Part shown: positions 11,086 through 16,361 of the stretch, one piece after another
Layout of the letters: the number at the start of each line of letters is the position of its first letter
How positions within the stretch are numbered: the first letter of the stretch is position 1
Assembly (NCBI GenBank): GCA_000697055.1
Contig: JNDT01002054.1
Coordinates: 1-16,361 of the forward strand
DNA length: 16,361 nucleotides
DNA from: Saksenaea vasiformis B4078
Lineage: Eukaryota > Mucoromycota > Mucoromycetes > Mucorales > Saksenaeaceae
Direction: 5' to 3'
Notes under the pieces: model-generated
The model's input: the letters and a program-made list of their open reading frames with translations, nothing else
Database searches by the model: none
Told to the model about the DNA's origin: nothing
Made by a program: the position numbers and the translations under genes

Positions 11086-11938
11086 TCAATCAATCACTAA
11101 CGTTTCGCCCTCATTCTCATCCCGACGATACGAACTCCTTTCATGATCCTTATCCTACAATTTCAATCAACAAAAAAAGCTCTGTCTGTCTTCTCCTTCT
11201 CTGTTACTTACTCTCTTTCGCTTTTTCTTCTTTTTATGTTCATGACCATCTTCGCTGTGCTCGTGACCGTGTTTCCGTTTCTTTTTCTGTAGCAACAATG
11301 AATTTAGACCTGATCAATCCATCCACTGAAGCCTACCTTCTTCTTATGTTTCCTTTCTCCGCCAATCTCGCCCTCGCCTTGTATGCATGAGTAACTCCAA
11401 TTAACGATTTCCCGCATTCTTTACCTGCAGACATGCTATACGTCTCCCTCTCTACGCCCAAATACTGGCCTGTGTTGCCACCGGAATAAGTAGATGAACC
11501 TCCATCATCGGTGCCCAAGATTGAGGGATCAAACTAAAACATCGCTATGCATAAATGCATAACAGTAACAGTGGACACTTACTCCTGGAACAGGTCCTTC
11601 CTTCAAAGAGAACGCGTCTCGGAGAGTGTCTGGATCCAGTGTCCGAATCACAGGCCCATTGTCAACCGCTTGTGGATCACGAAGAAGATTTATAATATAG
11701 CCGTCTGGCTCCATATCATTTTTGCCTGTCAAGACAACGAATGTTAGATGGTGATCCGACGCATGTCGAAGTGAAATGTACCAGGTAGGTTAGCGATGTA
11801 AGGGAACAAGGATTGATCGAGACCAGCCGCTCGATTAGGTGGTGGATAGGGTCGGACGTATTTATTGTATATGGGTATAAGATTGTAATAAGTCAATAAA
11901 TCATCGCTTCCTGTTAATCGTGCTCGTGGTGGTCCCAT
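11086..11938 (-). CDS. MED19: Mediator complex subunit 19 (MED19/Rox3), 5' end uncertain
   Basis: Head-module subunit of Mediator, the nuclear bridge between transcription activators and RNA polymerase II. Exons in transcript order on the minus strand: 11938-11782, 11725-11583, 11533-11425, 11377-11337, 11286-11212, 11154-11086. All introns are GT...AG and the frame is kept to TGA, giving 197 residues from the first ATG in the leading exon. Family features: LTGSDDLLTYYNLIPIYNKY at 8-27, NLPGKNDMEPDG around 50-61, a GPVPGFDPSILGTDD block at 96-110, then a Lys/His-rich tail (about 148-175, containing GHEHSEDGHEHKKKKK) ending LVID. Such basic tails are usual in MED19. The exon is preceded at 11950 by a strong acceptor (TTTCTCTTTCAG), so an earlier exon, either coding or untranslated, probably exists upstream; no in-phase donor was found. 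It faces away from the transposase remnant that begins at 12101. Confidence 0.85.
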
Positions 11939-12100
11939 TGCTGGATGCTCTGAAAGAGAAAGAGCTGACAGTAAGAACAAAATCGAGCTATTGGGTTTTG
12001 CGTGTGACTTTGCGCCCGCTGCTAATGAATTTTGCGTTGCATGAACTCCGCCATTCGCAAAGAAAAGGTTGGTAGCAAACCCATCTTTCACTTCTTCGAT
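11939..12100 (-). other. Upstream region of MED19 with probable intron acceptor
   Basis: On the minus strand, the bases before 11949 form a pyrimidine-rich intron end, with AG at 11951-11950. Further upstream the frame containing GGVHATQNSLAAGAK (about 12056-12012) is open and has the low-complexity character of MED19 N-termini, but it cannot be spliced in phase with a visible GT donor. It may be a remnant or genuine N-terminal coding sequence with an error, or it may belong to the left flank of the adjacent transposon remnant. Confidence 0.3.
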
Positions 12101-13298
12101 ATGGACGCTTTATGTGAACACATGGAGGCTGATGGCGCTCCATCGAATGTAAATGATGTCACCTTGCTGGATGTTGATATGTCTGCGGATGATACACAAA
12201 ACGAGTGAGCAGAACTGTCTCGTTCAAATCCATCCGTTTTAACTGAAACATGGCGGGAAGGAGGTAGTCATGTAGACATCAATCTTATGCGAATGCGTAC
12301 ATTGACAGAAGTCTCAATATTTGCTGAGGATAACAGAGATGAAAGCTTAACAGGCTTTATCCACTTTCCAGACAGACTATGTGTGTAGCGTGAGCATAAA
12401 GCTAGAACGAGAGCTTCCTATAGAAAACACACCCGCAGCAAGTCGAAAAGATATTTGATTTGGTGATTGAAGAAGGATGAACAGCAAAGAAAGCAACGCT
12501 TATCACAGGCATAGATTTCCGAACGGCTCAACATTATATCGAAACATACAACCGGGATGAAGAACAGTGTCTACCTGGTGTTCACAGAAAGCCTCGTACT
12601 AGATGTTATGGGAAGCTGACTGAAGCTCACTACCAGTTTCTTGCAGATTACATCGACAGAAATCCCGTTCTATCCTGACTGATATACAAAAGATCTGATA
12701 TGAGAGACGTCTGAAGACAGTGTCAATAAAAGTCATGTAATGTTCGAAAACTTGAAAGAGGTTCCTGCAGCGAGGAATTATGACGGGGTCATAACTTTGC
12801 GAAAGGATAAAGTTGCTCAATGAGAAACAATGCAAGTCTTGAACTTCACTGAGAACCGCGCTTTTATCGATGGAGCTAGTTTTACTTGCATACGCAAAGA
12901 AATTTTGGTCGTTCTGCGAACGGAACTGCAGCGAAAGGCGCTATACCAACTGGAAAGGAATTATGATTACTGTATTGGGCGCCATATCTGAGGCTGGAAT
13001 AATAGATATACCCTTGAAGAAACTGGAATAAGCGCTGCATCCGAAGAGTGGAGGCTTAACGAAAAGGAAGCGCAGAAGGTCAGTAGTTGAATTGATAAAC
13101 CGAAGGTGATCAAGTTATCGGATAGAGGTGGACGACAGGCATCAATTGACGGTTTAGGCGCTGTTCGCGATGTTATTGAAGACATTTTGTCAGAGTTAAA
13201 AGCTGGTATTAGGAGAAACGGATTAAAAGCAGATGAATAACTTATGGATTGAATTTGAGTCAGTAGACAAAACGACGAGATCAGATTGCTTTAACCAG
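12101..13298 (+). pseudogene. Decayed IS630/Tc1-mariner-like transposase (HTH plus DDE_3 type)
   Basis: Remnant of a cut-and-paste transposase of the IS630/Tc1-like type that is abundant in Mucorales. Blocks, each in a shifting frame: a likely N-terminal part from the ATG at 12101 (stops at 12206 and 12386); a helix-turn-helix part from 12436 with QVEKIFDLVIEEG and TAQHYIETYNRDEEQCLPG; a linker from 12731 with LKEVPAARNYDGVITLRKDK; the first catalytic Asp in AFIDGASF (about 12858-12880); then, after a one-base loss, HTQRNFGRS and AKGAIPTG; AISEAGIIDIPLKKLE near 12985-13030; and a C-terminal part with VIEDILSELKAGIRR (13172-13218) and SVDKTTRSDC. The in-frame TGA at 12821 sits where a Trp codon would be expected. 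The piece normally carrying the second Asp is mostly missing. It cannot make an active enzyme. No terminal inverted repeats were identified. Confidence 0.75.
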
Positions 13299-13679
13299 TA
13301 ACCACTCTGTTGTCTGCGTGATTCATTTAACTTCTCGGAATCAGCGCCGTTAATACCAGGCGAGACTTACTGTGTATTCTTTTGTTTCTGTATTACATCG
13401 ACAAAAGCATAATTATTTTATTTAACAATGAGCAATTGACGTCCATTCTACTGTTCTGCTCCTAACCAGAAGGTGACTACATGTGAGATACAAAATGTTG
13501 TCAAAAGCAAAACCGGACCAAAATTCAGAAGACATCTTTTTTCTTCACCTACACTCTTCCCTTTTTTCTTTTTTTTTTTTTAATCATGATGCTTTCAGAT
13601 ATGTACGACTTCATTGAACTGCTCTCGGCTCTATTTATTTCAGCAAGCATCATTGTTTATCCGCCATTACTATACACAG
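13299..13679. other. Spacer between transposase remnant and Fanzor; possible Fanzor 5' exon
   Basis: About 380 bases with no gene I can fully support. Two ATG contexts could belong to a Fanzor first exon: 13495, followed by a polar frame beginning MLSKAKPDQNSEDI, and 13586, opening a short hydrophobic frame that ends at a stop. Neither joins the exon at 13680 cleanly. A pyrimidine tract (about 13552-13581) and the acceptor ACACAG at 13674-13679 look like intron ends. No terminal repeat could be defined here. Confidence 0.35.
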
Positions 13680-16361
13680 CGTTCAAAAAAGCGGAAACAA
13701 AAACAAAAACAAGAGGAAGCTGTCAGTGAAGGTATGTCATCAGACTATATAGTATATGCATGTAAATAAAGTCAAAGTTGTATGCCGTGATTGCGGTGAA
13801 GCTGATCACAAGATGAGAACCAACAAAAAATGTCCTCTCCATGAATCCAGCAAGCGTGGTTAGTAGCTTGATCAATAGCTTTTGACTTTCTCATCGGTTT
13901 TGCGCTCTGATCTAGCTGGCAAACGTAAGGCGACACAAATCAGCACTGAAGACGAAAAAATTAGGAAGAAAAAAGGCCGTCTGACTAAGGATGCTGCAAA
14001 CGCCAATCCCCTTCGTATGCAGAGCAACTGTACATCGTGTGGATCTCTGGAACACGCATCTGCACGTTCTGCTCAGTGTCCAGGCCATAAGCCATCCATA
14101 AAAGAAACTCTGAAAACAAGTCTTGGCAACAACCACGAGCGTTTTTCGAGGAAGTTACCACTTTCAAGCATCGCACGCCCAGAATTTGCAGATAATTTAC
14201 AAAGTCGGATTCAAGCAATGTCAACATTTATCCGAAACGTAATTGTACGCGCGCAATTATACGTCAACACGTACATTATTACATATGGACAGGCAACGAT
14301 ACCTACATACGTTTACTCACAGTCCTTTTGGTATTCTATCGCTCAGCTAATCATGGATGTCCCGGTCTCAAACGATAATCCACACATGCCCCAGAACATA
14401 CTTCGCTACTGGAATGAATTTCGTCAGCGCCATCCTGGTATCGTCTTCCCGCGTAATGAATTTAGCGGTTACAGCGATGCCCTCACGGCGGCTTGCACCA
14501 CTTTACAGGAAACATACACCAATGACGTGGTCGAGAATTTTCAACAAAGGGTTTGTGGCTTTACCATACACAGATTACAAAAGCTCGTTCCAGTAAGTTC
14601 AACAGGTGTCAATTATCTGTCGCGTCGACATTCTTATTTTCCGTTGTAGGACTTATCAAAGTCATCTGCCAGTCAAATAGGTTACGACTATGTACGAGGA
14701 CCTTGCTAACGGTGAGCCAAGTTGGCCAACAAGCATGGGGTATATCTCCCTCGAGTTGTTCTTAGCAATCGTTCAAGTCCGCGACTTTCTTGCGCCATTC
14801 ATGCCCAGCGCATGTACACTCGATTCCTTATCGGAACAGCCTGGAACGTGCACCCCGGTGTTGCATGCTATATTGAAGGAATATGAGCAGGAACACCAGC
14901 AAAGCAACGACGAGGACTCGGAGACGTTGCCTAGGTTATTCTCTTCAGCTCCGCAACCTTCTTTTCACTTTCGCTTCGTTACACTTAACGCAAAGGCAAT
15001 GAAGTCACTACTTCATATCCGAAGCAATACCGACGACTATGACGGGAATTTGCAATTGTTCAATGCAGTGTTCGACTTGGACAAATACGGTTTTCGCAGG
15101 TCAGGAAATTATCAAGCGACAATGATACAGGGCTAAGCATTAGATTTAGCATGAACTGCGGTATATTCACCAACCAGATATCCACAGACGGATTTAGTGT
15201 AGTGTTCCAATTTGCTCGCAGTGCAAAGCCCAAGGCAATTGAGCTCGAATTGGAGGACTTTACCACGGAGGAGATCGACAGATACTACCGCCTCTGCGCG
15301 ATAGATCCTGGTGTGAGGGAACTCTTTACCGCGTCCTACGGCGCGGGAGAGACAGAGCATGAAGTCCGCCGCTGTTCTTCGAAACAGTACTACAGCATGA
15401 CTGGCTCGCCGCAAAGAAACAGGCAGCTGCAAAAACAGAAAAAGCTGGTCGGTATTGAGGTCATTGAGACGAACTTCCCAACAGGGAAAACGTCGGACGT
15501 TGACCGGTATCATGAAAGAGTCGATTATTTCTTCATCCACAAAAACCAAATTTTCGATTTCTATGGACCTCAAGACCGGGAAAGAAGATTCCGTAATCAC
15601 CAAGGCAAACAGAGAGCAGTAGAAGAGCTAGCAAATATACTGATAAACGGAGGCAAAAAATACAACCGTCGAAAACGGAAGCATCGAAGTACAAACAGGA
15701 AAAAAAGGAAAAAGAACCGTGAGCAACGCAAGAAATACAAGTAGAAAAACAGTGGCAGGGGGGACATGAAAAATCGTTGAATATTTAAGTCAAAGTTGCT
15801 AACTATTGTGTAATGACAGGATTCCAAAGCAGCCGACATCTGCTGTACGCTCCACGGTCAATATGACGTGCCGCAAAAGGAAATGGAAACCAGCGGAGTC
15901 AAATCCATGCAACGATGGAAGAATGCCTTTGCTTGTCTTTGGGGCGGGCATGTTTGGGAACAACTGTCGTTACAAGGGACATCGCAAAGCAGCAGTTAAC
16001 AAGTTATGGGGAAGCTTGAAGAGACGAGAAGCCCGTGGTGAAGCGTTGGTTTTGAAAATTGACGAATATTATATTATACCTCACAGGTAAATACTTATCA
16101 CCCATCTAATATTTTTACCAGACATAATCAATAGGTTTGCCATCAATGTAAAACAAGGAACATGCAGAATATGCCTACGGCTGACAATGTCAAGCATCAC
16201 GGCATTCAAAATTGTAAAAACTGTGGAATGTTGTGGAATCGCGACGTTAATGCCAGTAAAAATATGTTTTACATTGCACATTCTATTTGGGGCGGAGGTG
16301 GAAGGCCAAGCGCTTTCTGTCGCCCTGACCGTATCACCGCTGCGAATGCGGGACCCGCAAG
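13680..16361 (+). pseudogene. Fanzor (eukaryotic TnpB-like RNA-guided endonuclease), two frame breaks, 3'-partial
   Basis: Fanzors are eukaryotic homologues of TnpB: RuvC nucleases guided by an RNA usually encoded at the 3' end of their gene. Exons: 13680-13731, 13772-13858, 13916-14592, 14650-15099, 15150-15740, 15820-16086, 16135 to the window edge; about 780 codons, a usual Fanzor size. In order: a basic RSKKRKQKQKQ segment; two zinc knuckles with identical spacing C-x2-C-G-x3-H-x7-C-P (cysteines from 13783 and 14029); a long helical middle; LANGEPSWPTS (from 14705); RuvC-I AIDPGVRELFTA with Asp at 15304; a very basic linker (15648-15740); RuvC-II KIDEYY with Glu at 16064; zinc finger CxxC (16138-16149) and CxxC (16213-16224); RuvC-III WNRDVNASKN with Asp at 16243. 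Breaks: a net one-base shift between about 14689 and 14705, and a 5-bp ATTAT duplication (16073-16077) before the last intron, where TSQ-VCHQC would otherwise follow EYY. The first exon is unresolved and the C-terminus runs off the window. Probably a dying copy; sequencing error is the alternative. Confidence 0.88.

Noticed and set aside
10938..11390. 150-codon plus-strand frame
   Set aside because: It overlaps the last three MED19 exons and the introns between them; the minus-strand splicing and the Lys/His-rich tail explain the open frame.
13586..13729. Short hydrophobic frame MMLSDMYDFIELLSALF... just before the Fanzor
   Set aside because: It ends at a TGA, is out of frame with the basic segment and zinc knuckle that follow, and the only internal intron that would join it in phase would be 25 bases long.
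1..16361. CRISPR array, rRNA genes, bacterial operon or viral genome segments
   Set aside because: No regular direct repeats with unique spacers, no rRNA-like sequence, no ribosome-binding-site-led gene strings; the genes are spliced and eukaryotic in style.

Overview
The window looks like nuclear DNA of a filamentous fungus, most likely an early-diverging Mucoromycota (Mucorales-type) genome. The genes carry many short introns (about 40-90 nt, GT...AG, several with CTAAC-like branch sites), the intergenic DNA is AT-rich with poly-A/T runs, and the recognisable proteins (a yeast-type amino-acid permease, a fungal Mediator subunit 19, a decayed IS630/Tc1-like transposase and a Fanzor nuclease) all fit such a genome. 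I infer this lineage from gene content and style, not from a search.

Layout. Bases 1-3805 hold no gene I can defend; the first 360 bases are a degenerate repeat-like patch. Bases 3876-6316 (+) are a complete 14-exon amino-acid permease with a TATA box and a poly(A) signal. Bases 7047-7286 (+) are a small intronless gene of unknown function, preceded by a TATA box and a CA-repeat leader. Bases 7440-10940 are gene-poor. Bases 11086-11938 (-) are a six-exon MED19 gene whose extreme 5' end is unresolved. Bases 12101-13298 (+) are a badly decayed IS630/Tc1-like transposase. From 13680 to the window edge (+) lies a multi-exon Fanzor, the eukaryotic homologue of the transposon-encoded RNA-guided nuclease TnpB.

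The Fanzor is the most interesting item. The three acidic RuvC residues, the C-terminal CxxC...CxxC zinc finger, two identical N-terminal zinc knuckles and a basic nuclear-targeting-like segment are all readable across seven exons. The reading frame is broken twice (near 14690 and by a 5-bp tandem duplication at 16073-16077), the start exon is not clear, and the 3' end, where a guide RNA would be expected, lies outside the window. The copy is therefore probably inactive unless those breaks are sequencing errors. It sits about 380 bp downstream of the transposase remnant on the same strand, which suggests, but does not prove, a transposon-borne Fanzor. The permease, small gene and MED19 look like ordinary host genes and show no functional link to each other.
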